From: Myotis daubentonii
Taxonomy: Eukaryota > Chordata > Mammalia > Chiroptera > Vespertilionidae
Assembly: GCF_963259705.1 (NCBI RefSeq)
Contig: NC_081850.1
Location: forward strand, 35,573,892 to 35,637,891
Length of the DNA: 64,000 bases
Reading direction: 5' to 3'
Notes under the pieces: generated by a model
The model's input: only the letters and a program-made list of their open reading frames with translations
Database searches by the model: none
What the model was told of the DNA's origin: nothing
Translations under genes and position numbers: made by a program
Shown here: one piece after another, positions 12,844 through 25,479 of the stretch
How positions within the stretch are numbered: position 1 is the first letter of the stretch
Layout: every line of letters starts with the position of its first letter

Positions 12844-13256
12844 TATCATAATAGCATTGCATAATGACTGTTAATAGACTTATTGTGGTGATCACATTGC
12901 AAGGCATATAAATACCAAATCATCATGTTGCACACCAGAAACTAATATAATTGTATATGCCAACTATACTTTAGTAAAAAAATTTTAAAAAAGAATTTTG
13001 AGCATTCTGATGAGTTAGGCCTAAAACGGAAAGCGATGATAGGCTGCTTTGGAGTGAATATAAGCAGGGATCACTCAAACTCTTTTGCTGATAGAAGATG
13101 GGACCAAAAATGTAGTTCAAGCAGTTTCTAAAACAACAGGGAAGCCCCGTGGGTGAATTACAGCCTTGAATTCTCTAGAGAGCCAAATGTTATTATTTAT
13201 TCTTTGTCATTAACAAAGCAGACGGAAGTAACATTTTTTTGGCAGCCCACCCCTTC

Positions 13257-13257
13257 A

Positions 13258-13299
<42 letters not shown>
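13257..13299. repeat. (CA)n microsatellite
   Basis: About 20 CA units with one interruption near the left end, in intron 1. Confidence 0.95.
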
Positions 13300-13301
<2 letters not shown>

Positions 13302-15394
13302 CAGTCAACATTTTAAATTTAGGAAGCCGACGTCAATTCAGGGGCACTACAAGTTATGTTCTTTTATGTATGTCAGCAAACTAACACACCCCTTTATTTT
13401 TTTTGTGAATAAGAGGAAATTGCTTACTTCCAGTTATAATTTACCTTGAAATAGGCTTCAATAGCTACGACAATAATATATCACAAACCTGAACAATGAT
13501 AATACAAGTACTTTGCCTGGTAGTCCTACTTTTCATGTTTTAATATACATTACCTATAATACTCCTTTCTACAAATATGATCGCCTTCATCTGGGAATCT
13601 CATAGAATGCTGTGATTACCTATACACAGCCCCATAACTATGCTCCTCATTTTTATTTTTTGTTAAAGGAAACTACTAAAAACTTAAAGTGAAAAACACT
13701 TGAGAAGGAAAAGGGAAAAGTATGGACATATAAGTGGAATATTAATACCATGCAGTTAACTTTTTCCTAAGAGAACCTCCAGATGCATACACGTAATGAA
13801 TGTGCCCATTACGTAGCATGACTCACAAACGAGAAAGTAGCTCAGAGAAATAGCACAGTCTAGTAGAACGCCCCCTGTGCCACAGGGCTCATGATTGGCA
13901 GGAATCTGGACTGTCACACACCTTGAATGTGGTACTTACTCTCTGGCTTCTGGCTGGGAGTCCAGAGATCTGAGTCTTTCCTCTCAGAGTCATGGCTAAT
14001 TCTAGGGCCCTGAGCCAAGTGCCTTTCCCTCAGGGTCTCGAGGCCTCCTCTGGGCTTGGGATAGGAGTATCTCAAGGCTCCCTCTGTCTGTCTATCCGAC
14101 AACGGGGAGCATCTAGCAACCTCCCTGCACGTGAGGAGGCTCTGTGGCCAGATCTGGGCTGTCCCAAGTCAAGCGTCTTGCGGACACCAAAGGTGTGCTG
14201 AAGAGGAGCACCTCTCAGAGAGGCGGCACAGTCCTGGCCTCTTCATTTCTGGTGGCAACTTGACAGCACAGCTCAGGTGCCTGATGAAACCTCCCCACAG
14301 TGTAAAGCAAGGGGGGGGGGTGGTAATAAACGACAACAGGTACCAGTCTTTGGCAGCCGTGCCTGCTGTTACTAAGTTACTATGATTAAGGTTTAAAGCC
14401 CAGTATTGGCCAACTGGGCTTCTCCCTCTTCAACCCTGCAGGTATCCCTAGGAATCCAACCCCCCTCCCTTCCTTTCTTCTTCAAAGGGCGAATGAAATG
14501 CCGCAGACGGGGCTGCGAGGGAGAGGAGAGCGCTCAGATAACCTTGATAGGGTAGTGGTTGATCTGTCCACGAGATAACACCCAAAACTTATTTTTATTT
14601 TGTGTTGGGGGAGGGCGTTTTACATTGTCACAGAAAAGAACAACCAGTTCCACAATTATGTGGCTAATATAATGAAGAAATGTGTGTGTGTGGGGGGGGG
14701 GGAGGGGTGCATGGAGGCGAGGCAAGGCACAGTGACCTCCCCATACAGGCAATGCTAGTCCTCCAACCTCCCCGTAGGCTGCCTCAGACCAGCACTCCCT
14801 GAGAGCCAGGCCGCTGCATTCTTGGCCAAGAATTTTCCAGCAGTACACCATGTCTTTTCTCCTCCTGATGTTCCTGCCTTTACAACTGGTGAGTGTGTGT
14901 TTTTAAAAATAAAGGTTTGGAGCTTCCCACAGCTCCAACCACCAGACATCTTCCTCAGCCCAGTCTCCTTCCTCTCCCCTCGCTGAAAGCCACAGCGCAC
15001 CCATCTGCATATTAAAAGAGCTCAACTTCATGGGATCTTAAGGGTCACCAGTCCGACCATGAGAAAGCACATACCTTACTGTCTTACTGCAATCCACAGA
15101 AATACCAAAGACCTCCACTCTTGTAGTAATAGTTAAACACACCCATTTATGCTTCATAATAACTTTAGTGACTTAAATCGAGGAGGCATTTTTGTCACAT
15201 CCCTACTGAAATGATGAAGGCAGGAAGGGACCACCTAGTTTGACCAAAGTCACATCTGTAAGCAGAACCTCTTACCTCTCGTCTCCCAGCCAATGCTGAG
15301 CCACTACACCCATCAGGCCAGGCCACCCCTCCTGGTGTGGAGAGCATGCAGCAATGATAGGAGTGGAAAGCACAGGACGGAGAAACAAAGATGG

Positions 15395-15578
15395 AAAAAC
15401 AGGAGAGAGATTTTGCATCATCAATGATGAGAGAATCACTGATCGGCTGCCTCCTGCACGCCCCCTACTGGGGATCGAGCCTGCAACCGAGACATGTGTC
15501 CTGACCGGGAATCCAACCGTGACCTCCTGGTTCATAGGTGGACGCTCAATCACTGAGCCACACCAGTTGAGCATGGCT
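15395..15578 (-). mobile_element. Old VES-type SINE, antisense
   Basis: Contains inverted VES landmarks: 'atcaatgatgagagaatcactgatcggctgcctcctgcacgccccctactggggatcgagcc', 'gggaatccaaccgtgacc' and 'aatcactgagccacaccagttgag'. The A-rich tail side is poorly preserved, so the left border is approximate. Confidence 0.8.
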
Positions 15579-16584
15579 GTGATAACATATTAATTTATGA
15601 CAGGGCAGAGAAGTAAAGAGGAGCCCTAGAGAGAATAGGAGGTGGAGACAATGTCATGAACTAAAGAGGTCGGTGATATTGAATCAAACATCCTGGGGGC
15701 CCAAATTGACTCCTCTATTCCCAACTGTACTGACTCTCCACTGGGCACAAGGCCATGTACAAAAACCACCAGAGGGCTTACTTACTCCCAGGGTCTGCCA
15801 GCCTGATAGGGAAAGAGCACAAATCCACAAATAGCAGGGGGGGGGGGGGGGAGGGGGAGGAAAAGAAATGGAACCTCCTGCAAGACAAGAAGGGGCATAG
15901 CTCAAGTGTCCGACACAGCCCCGGGCAGGAAAGGTGACTTGCAGCTTGGAAAGGGCGTTAGGGAAGGCTGCACGGAGAAGGTGGCACGTCAGCTAGGCCT
16001 TGACATAAAAAGTAAACATACAAACGTTTCCTAGACCCTCTGTTTCCTAGTCGCAGAAAGAGCTTGAGGAAATGCCACCATCATGACTAGGCAACACATC
16101 CTACAGAACTCTCTCCACTGAAGGTCATAATAAAGACGGGAAATCTTAGATCTCCAGCAGACATGTATCGCTGCGGGGGTCTACAGAAAGACTGGGGTGC
16201 AGGCTAAAGGTGGAACACTAGGACTGAAAACTAGGCCCAGTTCACCTCCCTAAGAATAACTCAGTCTTTGAAAAGTTTCCTGGCTGCTCTGTAGGACAGT
16301 AAGGCTCAGGAGATAGTAAAGATAAGTTAAAAGAAAAGAGTTCTTTTCATGTCTGTTTGCTGACTCAGAGTGTCTCTCCGGACCTGAAGGGCCACTTGCT
16401 TCTGTGTAGCTTTCTCTAGAAATGAACTGATAATTCCTCACAAGAAGTAGCCACGGCTCTAGAACTGGGACACTGCACCGCTAAGCTTAATGGGGGAGCG
16501 GAGCTGGGTCAGGAGAGCAGCGATGAAGATAAAGAAAAACTACCAGAAGTTTCTCTTTTAGAGGCCCAGGTTGTTGGGCTAGGT

Positions 16585-16762
16585 CCGTGGTCGGCAAACG
16601 GTGGCTCGCGAGCCACATGTGGCTCTTTGGCCCCTTGAGTGTGGCTCTTTCACAAAATACCACGTGCGGGCGCACACGTACAGTGCGATTGAAACTTCGT
16701 GCCCACACTCAAGGGGCCAAAGAACCGCATGTGGCTCGCGAGCCATAGTTTGCTGACCACTG
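16585..16762. mobile_element. hAT-type MITE, 178 bp
   Basis: Long inverted repeats: GTGGTCGGCAAACGGTGGCT at the left, with 'cgcgagccacatgtggctctttggccccttgagtgtgg', mirrored at the right by 'ccacactcaaggggccaaagaaccgcatgtggctcgcgagccatagtttgctgaccac'. The 8-bp flanks GGCTAGGT and GAGGTGGT match at only 4 of 8 positions. A second copy of the same family is at 60987-61197. Confidence 0.85.
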
Positions 16763-17478
16763 GAGGTGGTAAGTATTACCAAAGCCCTGTGCTTCTTGGA
16801 CTCAGTCGTGCAACTTTAAACAGGGAACATGTGGTGGTTTGTGCCACGGATAAAAACCATACTGGGCTTCAAGTTGATATTACACACTGCTGGACCAAAA
16901 CTCTAGCAAGGCACGGAAAACATTTATCCTTGTGCTTATTCCTATCAGTGTCCCATGCAAAGTGGAATACGTTTCAAAGAAGTGGTTGGGTTGGAAGTTT
17001 GTTGGGCTTCTGTGAACTCGTCATCGTGGCGTCAAGGACAAACTGCCTTGGGGCCATCCTTCAGAGTGAGACCTGGCAAAGGCTCTGGGGCAGCTCCGTG
17101 CAAGGCGGAGGACGGCACACTCTGCCGCGGCCACCGAGTGCCCCAGGCTTCCCAGGCACAGCCTCACGGAACCTGGCTCTTCACACCCGCACCCTGGAGA
17201 CACCGGCTACCTGTGAGGCAATTCGATGACCTCCTCGTGAGGACAGCCAAAGCTTCCACAAAGGAAAAATCCTTTAAAAAGAGTGTTCGCGAGAAATCCC
17301 GAAGTACTAGAAAACCCCTCAACAAAAGAGCAGCTCAGCAGAGCATCCCTCTAAGCTAGGAATCAACTTCCATGGGTGGTTATAAAGGTCACCATGGGTA
17401 ACTGTCATGTCTAAAACTCATCTGACAAACAAGCCAATGACAGCTAGTCTGAAAGCACAACACCTGCAGTGTACTGTG

Positions 17479-17480
<2 letters not shown>

Positions 17481-17517
<37 letters not shown>
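17481..17517. repeat. (GT)n microsatellite
   Basis: About 18 uninterrupted GT units in intron 1. Confidence 0.95.
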
Positions 17518-17518
<1 letters not shown>

Positions 17519-18792
17519 ATGTGACGGTCCTTCCTACATCCCGTTAGGCCCCTGGCAAGGCAAGCTCATTTGGGATGCTGATAAGCATCAGTGATAGCCA
17601 CTTCCTTCTCTGTCTGCTGAGATAATATTTATACATTAAACACATACAAGAGTCTGAAATACATACTTTAAAACTCTTCTGGTTGACATGGCACACTGTA
17701 GCACCACAACTCCAATATCACATTCTGTTATGCGACAGACGAGCTTTGATATGCCACAACTTTTGTAGTAGGGACAAAATTTCAAGAAGGAACCCTTCAA
17801 GTTCTTTGCAACTAAAATGAATAATGGTCACTTATGACATTTGTATGCCATTAAGAAAATCACCATGTAGTTCATTTGACCTCATCTGCAAATGAGCATA
17901 ATAATAGCAGCTACAGCCTCACATTTGATATGAATCAAATGAAATATTACACATGATGACACCTCCTGAGCTATCAGGTAAAAATGCACATTATCCCAAG
18001 GATCCTTCTAAAGGCCTCAATTCCCATCCTGGCCTTGAATCGACATCCTGTCAGATTCATCTAAAATATTTCTTGTTCATGAATAGCCTTGCTCAAAACT
18101 TCTGAGAGACAAGCCTCCAAGAGGCATTGGGTAAAATAGTCATACATGAGCCTGGAAGTCAGGTCTTCCTACCATCTCCAACTTCATCCTTTGAAAACTC
18201 TCCTCACCTTGGACCCTCTTGTCCTGGGCAACCAGGTCAAAAATGGTACACTGGTCTTTTCACAGATTCTTTAGGCTCAGCCTCTGTGCTATCAAGACTG
18301 TCTTCTGATCTCAGGTGATCACAGTCCATCACCCCCACCTCTGCCCGACTCCAGCAGCAACCCTACCCCATCGAGAAGACCTGATCTATCCCATGGGCCC
18401 AAGAGAACTCACCCTGATCTCTCCCTGTATCACATGGCCCTTGCAGTTTACTATTTGTTATTCGTGTTTACATGTTCCGGTACATTCTTTAAAACACATC
18501 AATTCTCAACTATAGGTCATTTATTTTTTACAGAATTATGAATTTTGCTTAATAACATTTTAGGACATATAGGAATACAGCACAACCGCAAGCTACAAAA
18601 ATGTTGCAAATATTCAAGTGCCTGGTTCAAAAGCACAGTGGGGAGATGGGAGAGGGCTGCTATCCTCATGAGCATTCCATTTCCAAGTTTGATGACTTAT
18701 ATAAACCAACATATCCTGACTCTTTTTGATTAGAGAATTCTGAATTCTGCTTAAAAAAAAACAAAACAAAAACAAAACAAGCAAACAAAAAA

Positions 18793-19016
18793 GGAGCCCT
18801 AGTCAGGTAGCTCAGTTGGTTAGATCATTGTCCTGATACGCCAAGGATGTGGGTTCCATCCCCGGTCAGGGCACATACAAGAAGCAACCAATGAATCGTA
18901 AGTAAGTGAAACAACTAATCAATGTCTGTCTGTCTGTCTATCTGTCTCTCCCTCTCTCTCTCTCCTTCCCTTCCTCTCTCATCAGTAAATAAAACCATTT
19001 ATTTTTAAAAAGGAGA
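18793..19016 (+). mobile_element. VES-related SINE (second head type)
   Basis: The head reads 'ctagtcaggtagctcagttggttagatcattgtcctgatacgccaagg...ttccatccccggtcagggca', with A- and B-box-like motifs. It is followed by 'caaccaatgaatcgtaagtaagtgaaacaactaatcaatgtctgtc', a CT-rich tract and an A-rich tail. The body differs from the commoner copies here, resembles that at 28078-28262, and lacks the 'ggaggcagctgat' block. Confidence 0.85.
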
Positions 19017-22000
19017 GGGGTGGGCTATAATTATATTTAATGGTTTTTAATTTTTAAATTTATTTCAACTTCTGTGGATTTCATTCATCAACTTACAAAA
19101 GAGGCCAGCCCAAATTTAAATTAGTTCAGTTTCTGAAAAGTTTCTGAAACATTAGTGCTTGAATAGAGATAGGTGATATACTGTTAAAGACTAAGGCTTG
19201 AGATGCTTACATACCTAAAACTACAATAGGATACTGTTTAAAAGATTTTAAATCACAGAGGCATATAGCCTGATTATAACTGTCTAAATGTTCTGAAAGT
19301 CTCATATCTATAATAAGACATCATAATTCATGGTAGGCTTCAGTTATAAAGTAATGTACTATAAAGCCAGAAGTTTGGAAGGGGACTACTTCTGCCAACA
19401 TTTTAAAAACCCTGTCTTCCATATCTAAAACATCATCCCAAATGAGTGAATTAATGAGTAATGAACTCATAATTAAAATTAAATATTGTTTATATGCAAC
19501 ATTCAAAAGACCCAACTATTTAGCTCCTGAATTTTGTCAGCTCTTTTATGTTTTGCTAAGTTATAATTATTCAAGTACCTTTGACTGTATCTTTAAGACT
19601 GGTCTTACTTAAAGGTTCTCTTTTAATATATCCTGAATACTTAATATCTACAAGGAAAAGTGCTATATTATTTAGAGAAAAAATAAAGTCATAAGAAATA
19701 GTAATAAAGTTGTAAAGTTTTCCAAACCCATACTGCAAGATCCCATTTAACTTGGAATAGATATTTTAGGAAAATAAATATGTTATCTTACACAATGGCT
19801 CTGCAGAACTAAGTTTTAGACTCCTATGTTTCCTATAAATATAGTCAAATTTCTTTGGTAGAAAACACAGACCTTTTTAAAAGACTCTACCAAATAACTT
19901 ACCACCATATTTCTGTATTTTCTATTCCCAATTACTTATGAAATGATCTGTGACTTTACTAACTGGCTAGAGATTAAGTTTCCATAATACAAACTCTTGC
20001 AAAGATGACAGAAATTCAACATCTGCAATTGGTCAAAAACAATCTACAGAACACACTTAAGGAATTGGAGTAAATTAGAAGATAATTCTTTTACATAAAA
20101 AAAAAGTGACAAGAAAAAATTCAGAAGTAGGTTCCAAATATGGCTTTTACATTTCAGAAATTTTCTCATTTCTTCACCAGAAGTACTGGAGAAATGTGAC
20201 TCACTTATTGAGAGCTTTCAAAGTCCACTCATGGTAAGCAACTGATGAAAATGATCTTGACCAGAAACAGTGAGAATCAAAATTTCTGGTGGTTAAATCA
20301 GGTCCTACCAACACACCTTCAATAAGCTAGTACTGGCAAACACCCCTTAGCCTTATGTTTGTGGTAATTCAGTTGTTCTCATGGCAGCATGTCAAGATGT
20401 CATAAATAGCGATTTATTATTTCTCTGGAGTATCAAAAAGCTGCTGACCTAAGAGAGTTTGACAAATAAATGCCCTGTTTACAAAGGAAGGCTTCTAAAG
20501 GGGAAAAAGGGCATGCACCACTTTTATAATGTATCAAAGTTTTCTCTTTTATGTTCTTGCTTGAATACATAATAAGCCTTTAAAAATGAAATGTCAAAAT
20601 ATTACAGTAATATAAGAGGCATCCCAATTATCTCCTAGAAAAGAATGGGATATGCTTTCAGACTGGTCAGTAAAATGACTTACTTTAAACTTAATTAAAG
20701 GAAAGAAGTTTTAAATAATTATTTGCCAAAGTCTCACCTTCTAGTTATACTGTCAGAAATATTTTAAACAGAATTCAAGTATTAACAATATAATACAAGC
20801 AGAGGTACTTTGTGTGTGTGTGTGTGTGTGTCAAATTCCAAGCCTCCTGTGTTGGTCAAAGCACTTTTCAAGAAACCTGACCAGAAATGCTCAAAAACCA
20901 CTTTAAAATTGAACAAAAGAAAAGATCTAAGGCTGCTTTGAACACACTCTTGCAGTGAATATTTTCTGTGAAACACCACAGTGCAGCCAGCCCAGAAGCT
21001 GGGATGTAACTGATGTAACACATAAGAGAAAGGCTGCATTGAAGGAAGCACTCCCTCGCCTCTGCCAGTTCTTCAAGGGTCCTGATACCCCAAACTCCTA
21101 ATTTATTCTACAATATTCTTGACCAATACAGAGTCTCTCTTTAATACCTTCCAACAAGAGAGCTGGACCTCAGTCTAGCGGTGTGTTTTTTCTTTAGTCC
21201 ATGACAATAAATATCATTTGCACCTAATAAGTATCTCCAAATCCCTTCTTTCCAGCAGCTAAGGTTTGAGTTGTCAGCAAGCTTTAAAAAAAAAAAGGGG
21301 GGGGGGAGAAAAAACCTAGAATAAAAGGGCAATTAAATTCCTAAAAGTGTGTCTCAATTTGCATAACAATGCACCACCTTGCCTTCAAACCTGACACACC
21401 TCTTAACACTTTACCACTTGCTAGCAGTGGGCTGGCAGCCTACCAAGTCTAGTGTGGGCAAACAAGCCTTGGGTAGTGGTCCCCCAAATAAATGGTGGAA
21501 AGTATTACCCAAAACATCTGAATGTGCCTCTGAAAGGAAATACACACACATTCAACACTGGGCATGGTTTTTATTTTAGTACAACTCTCAGTGGTTTCTG
21601 AGTTGTACTGGTTGGGCAGGAATTTTCTCCACATGCAAGCAACAATCTTTCTGCTCATACAAGCATTCTGTTCCTACAAGCATGGCATAACCAGATGTAA
21701 ATAAGTAAGTCCTTTGAAATGGAAGTTTAAAATTTAACCCTGCTATTGGTAACGCACAGACGTGAAAAGTAACCACTCGATACAGTAGACAAACGTGTAT
21801 CCTTAATGTCTTCCTTATGCTCTACCATTACACATACTTGGGAAGACAGCCTGCACATAATGACAACGATGACACGAACCAGGGTCGCTTTGATTTTTCA
21901 AAAGCACCAACCTCCTTCAGGTCAGGCAGGGAGGAAAACAGGCGACAACCTTGCAAAACTCTCCCAAAAGTTATATAAACAAAGGAGGGGAGAAGCCCAA

Positions 22001-22495
22001 ATGGGTTCTGCACCCATGTGCTACTAAAATTACATAACCACCGGTGCAGGCACTAAAGAAGGGATGGCTTCTGCACAACACTCCCACTTCCCTCGACCCC
22101 CGAGCCTGTCTCCTTCTTTTTAAAAAGCCAAACGCCTGGCAAGATCAAGTGGACAACTCTGAATATTTATTTTATTGCTGGAGTAAATCCTGCCAGAGTT
22201 GGAGGCACGTTTAGGCCCGAAGTTTGAATGTGCAACACACAGGGAGCAGCGACTCCACGCTCGGGACCCGCAGGAGAAAGAACTGACAAGCGACAACAAC
22301 CAGGAAGGCCTTCTCCTCCCCCTCAGGATGCCTCCCGCTGGAAAGTTTCCACGCAATCGATCGAAGGGCAAGGAGCCCATTTCCCCCGCCTGCCTGACTT
22401 TGCAGGAAAAGCGAGCGGGGAGACCAGAGGGAGCGGGCAGGGAAAGTACTGGAAAGATCCGCACCCGGCGGGTGGCGGCGACGCAGGCTGCTTAC

Positions 22496-22640
22496 CTGGG
22501 GTCCGCGGAACAAAAAGAGGAGCGGGGCTCGCCGAGCCTGCGGTGGCGGCGCGGTCGGCGGCCGGGAGCCGGTGTCCGCCGGAGCCCTAGGCCCGCGCCG
22601 TAGCCCGCGGCCCAGCCCCGGCCGCCGCTTCCTCGCTCGC
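22496..22640 (-). other. Candidate alternative non-coding first exon of SMARCA2
   Basis: On the minus strand a very good donor, CCCCAG|GTAAGCAGCC, occurs at 22496/22495 inside the CpG island, about 2.3 kb downstream of the main exon 1. An exon ending here could splice to the same acceptor at 9798. Only the donor is visible: the 5' boundary given is arbitrary and no transcript is at hand. It could equally be a chance GTAAG. Confidence 0.35.
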
Positions 22641-24816
22641 GCGCGTCATGTCACGGCGATCAAACATGTCTGTGTGCGCTTCGCTGCTGTGACTTCCTGA
22701 TTCTCTGCCGCTCGCGCGCGCACACTCACCCTCACAGCCACACGCACACGCCACCCCGACCTGCCCCCGCCACCAACCTGGCCTGTCCTCCCCGGGCTCT
22801 GGGGGAGGGCGCCAGCAGGGGCATCTGCCCGCGCCGCTGCTCCCGACGCACTGGCCCCGGCGCGCACAACACACTCACATTCACGCGCGAACACACTCGC
22901 GTCGGCTCCGAGGGTTCGGAGACGCGAGCCACCGGAGCTCGCCACCCGCCTCCACCCCCCACCCCACCCTACTTAGCTGCCCTGACAAACTTTTTTTCCT
23001 GCCTGATCCGCGTCCAACTTCCCTCCACCCCCACCCCGCAGCAGTCCGGCCAGCCCAGCGCTCACCAAAATCAGCCGCAAACTGCAACCCGGATAAAAAT
23101 AATAATGCAGCCCGGGCGGCGGGGGCGAGCGCGCAGCACTGGCAGGAGGCGATTTCCCCGCGTGTACCGGAAACCGGCCCGAGTGCCCACATCAGGGCGC
23201 GGGTGTCTCCCGGAGCCCGCACTACTGCGTCCGGCCCGCGCGGTGCAACTGAGCCCAGACTGCAAGGCCCGGTGCGGGGCACCCGAAGCACTGGACTCGG
23301 AGTGCGTCCCGCAGCCGGAGGGCGGCGAGGGGCTGGCGCGCCGGACCGGTTATTTGGGGAAGTGCATCGCGACACCTTTGCAGGAGGCATGGCCGTGTTT
23401 TCCAACGCAAGTGGGAGGAGGGAAGACGGAGGGGGAAAGCAGAAGGGGTTAACCGGGTTGGGATGGGAATAGAGCAACTCGAAAGCAGAGACCCAGAAAG
23501 ATGGGTGCGTGTTATCGTTGGGATTAAGCTCCCACTGGGTCTCCCCGCCTCCGGTCCTCACGCCCCCCCCACTCCCTCCACCCCACCTCCTTCTCCCCGC
23601 TGAAGCCCTTCCCCTTCTCCAGCGAACGCCACCACCGCCGCCCGGGTGTGCGCGGGTCCTGTTTGTGACAGTAAGGCAGAAGAGGATTATCCGGATCATG
23701 GCCTCCCCGCCCGAAGCCACAGTCTCTCTCCCAGGCCCCAGAGCGCCCCTAGCACCCGGACAGTTGCGGGCGACCTACGCCCGCGATTCCAGCGGCTCAA
23801 GCTGCAGGAAGACTCAAAGCAAAAGAAGACAAACCCGGGGAGGGAGAGGGCAGGGTAAGTGAGCCCCGCGGGCACCTCTGACCTCCTTCGGTGCCTCCTC
23901 CCTCCCTCCCAGCTGTGCGACCCGGGCCAGACACCCCGAACTTCAACGCCCGAGCCGTCGCCAGGTATCAGGAGCAGGAACGCCCGCAGAGCCTCGGGCA
24001 CAGCGCCGTGGCAGCCCTTCTCCCTAAAGGCCTGACTACCGGTCAGCATTCCCACCCCCGCGCGCCCGAGGGAACGCGCAAAGTGGAGGTGACACCTCCG
24101 ACCCGGCACGCACCGGCCCCGCGGCGGTGGCAGCCGCCGCCTCGGCGCGCCGGCCCAGGCTTCTCCGGCCGCTCGCTCGGCTCTCTGCAGCCTTTTAAAC
24201 TCGCCTCCGGGAAGCGAGCGGCAGCCGCGATCGTTGGCGCCTCGCCGCCAGTCCAGGCTCCTTGCCTTCCTCTCCCGCTGCACTTCCAACTCTTCCGGGG
24301 AGGACTGAGCGGCCGCATTTCCATTCTCCTCCCCAGTCTTCCAGCCCCCTCCCGCTTACCCGCCAGGCTTTTAAGGGAACGGGGAAGGGGTGTTGCCACC
24401 TTGCCAAGTGGGTGCATTGCAACCTTGAGTTGGCAGCGCATCGCTGCCTGCCTAGCCAGGGTCAAGGCTGTGGTTTGTTGGGATTCCCCCTCCTTGAAGT
24501 AGTAATTATTACTGTTATTATTAGAACAGCGAGGTTCGGTTGAAACTTTCCCGTTTCTTCCACCGTCGCCCGGGTTCTGTCGTTAGAGCATTCCACCTGA
24601 GGCCCGGGGGGAGGAGGCGGGCTTTTTTTGTTGTTGTTGTGGCGGTTGGCCCGCCTGTTTGTTTTGATCTCGTCGCATGCACAATAAATAATAATTAGGA
24701 TAATAATGAATAATCCCCGGCGCGGGCGGCGCGGTGCCCGAGGGGTTGTGAGGCGGCTGCAGCCGGGAGGCCGCGGGGAGGGGAGAGAGGAGAAGGGAGT
24801 TGTAAGTTATATTTAC

Positions 24817-24991
24817 CTTGCTCGCGAGGAGTGTGCTGGCTGAAGCGCTTCCCTCTCTGAGTCACCCAGAGTACAGAAACGGAGGAAGAGAGGACTAGAT
24901 TATGAATATGACTTCATTGATGACAGCCATCCCCTCCTCTTCCTAAACTCGGGCTCCGCCCCTCGCCACCTCCTTGGGCGCCGGAAGACGC
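24817..24991 (-). other. SMARCA2: SMARCA2 exon 1 (non-coding, 5' UTR)
   Basis: Read on minus, from about GCGTCTTCCGGCGCCC at 24991 to the donor GCGAGCAAG|GTAAAT at 24817. The sequence agrees closely with the human SMARCA2 5' UTR as I remember it ('gtcatcaatgaagtcatattcataatctag', 'tttctgtactctgggtgactcagagaggg', 'cagccagcacactcctcgcgagcaag'). Joined to exon 2 it gives a UTR running to 'gactggcagagacaggagaagtag' just before the ATG. The transcription start is an estimate by analogy. The 15-kb distance to the coding exon fits the human gene's large first intron. Confidence 0.85.
24895..24930 (-). promoter_or_regulatory. Overlapping upstream open reading frames in SMARCA2 exon 1
   Basis: Minus-strand ATG at 24930 opens an 11-codon frame (MAVINEVIFII, then TAG at 24897-24895). 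A second ATG a few bases later, in another frame, encodes MKSYS and stops. Both lie in the 5' UTR and end long before the main start codon, so they could damp translation. That is inference from position only. Confidence 0.5.
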
Positions 24992-25479
24992 GCCGCAGTT
25001 GGCCCCGCGCGCCGCTCCTCCCTGCCCGCCCCGGCGCGGGTTGGCGGGAAGCTCCTGTCACTCGACCCCGCTCAGCGACTCCGGGAGCTCGGGGGGAGGA
25101 GGGGGCGGTGTGCAAGAATGTGGACGGAGACAGCTCTACTGTATGCGTGGATCCGAGTGTCTGCGAGGCGCCGGCTCTCCGCCGCGTTTGTGCCTGGAGC
25201 AGAGAAACTGCGCAGGACGCGGAAAGCCCAAGCCTCGATGGAGTTGGGCGGCCGCCCTCCCTCTGCGCAGTCCTCGTCCAAGGGCGCTGCCGGGCACCCC
25301 GGGGGGCTGGGGGAGCGGTGGGAGGCGGCCGTAGTAATAGCGTGTAGTAGTTTGGGGTTCTGCGGAGAAGGTGCTGGAATTTAACTGTGCCTCCGCCTGC
25401 CAGAGCCAGCCTGCAGAGGGAAAGGGAGGGGACAGGGGAAGGGCTCCGAGTGGCACCAAAGCTGGCTGTGGTACAGTGT

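Larger units (their letters stand above)
11930..12985 (+). mobile_element. L1 3' fragment interrupted by two DNA transposons
   Basis: L1 3' UTR text ('gacatagacaaata' ... 'tatgatttcactt', 'gatggttgccagagtggaagggg', 'acttccagttattagataaa', 'gtacaacacaggga', 'ttgcacaccagaaactaatataattgtatatg') resumes cleanly on each side of a mariner-type MITE (11958-12283) and a Helitron (12499-12843). The two insertions therefore postdate this L1 copy. A second L1 3' tail lies just upstream at about 11825-11905. Confidence 0.88.
9799..24816 (-). other. SMARCA2: SMARCA2 intron 1
   Basis: About 15 kb between the non-coding exon 1 donor (CAAG|GTAAAT at 24817/24816) and the exon 2 acceptor. It contains an old L1 3' fragment, a younger L1 piece holding a MITE and a Helitron, a hAT MITE, two SINEs and several dinucleotide or G-rich tracts (14688-14704, 15838-15852, 20810-20831). 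The stretches 13300-15394, 17518-18792 and 19017-22080 have no exon or repeat I can name. The right end lies inside the CpG island. Confidence 0.85.

Noticed and set aside
16699..17229. 176-codon frame on plus in SMARCA2 intron 1
   Set aside because: It begins inside a hAT MITE terminal repeat and has no recognised family or splice context.
22199..24502. Many long open frames on both strands in the CpG island, up to 279 codons
   Set aside because: Low stop-codon density is expected in GC-rich DNA. The frames overlap each other on both strands, have Arg/Gly/Pro-rich low-complexity products and no splice or polyadenylation context.
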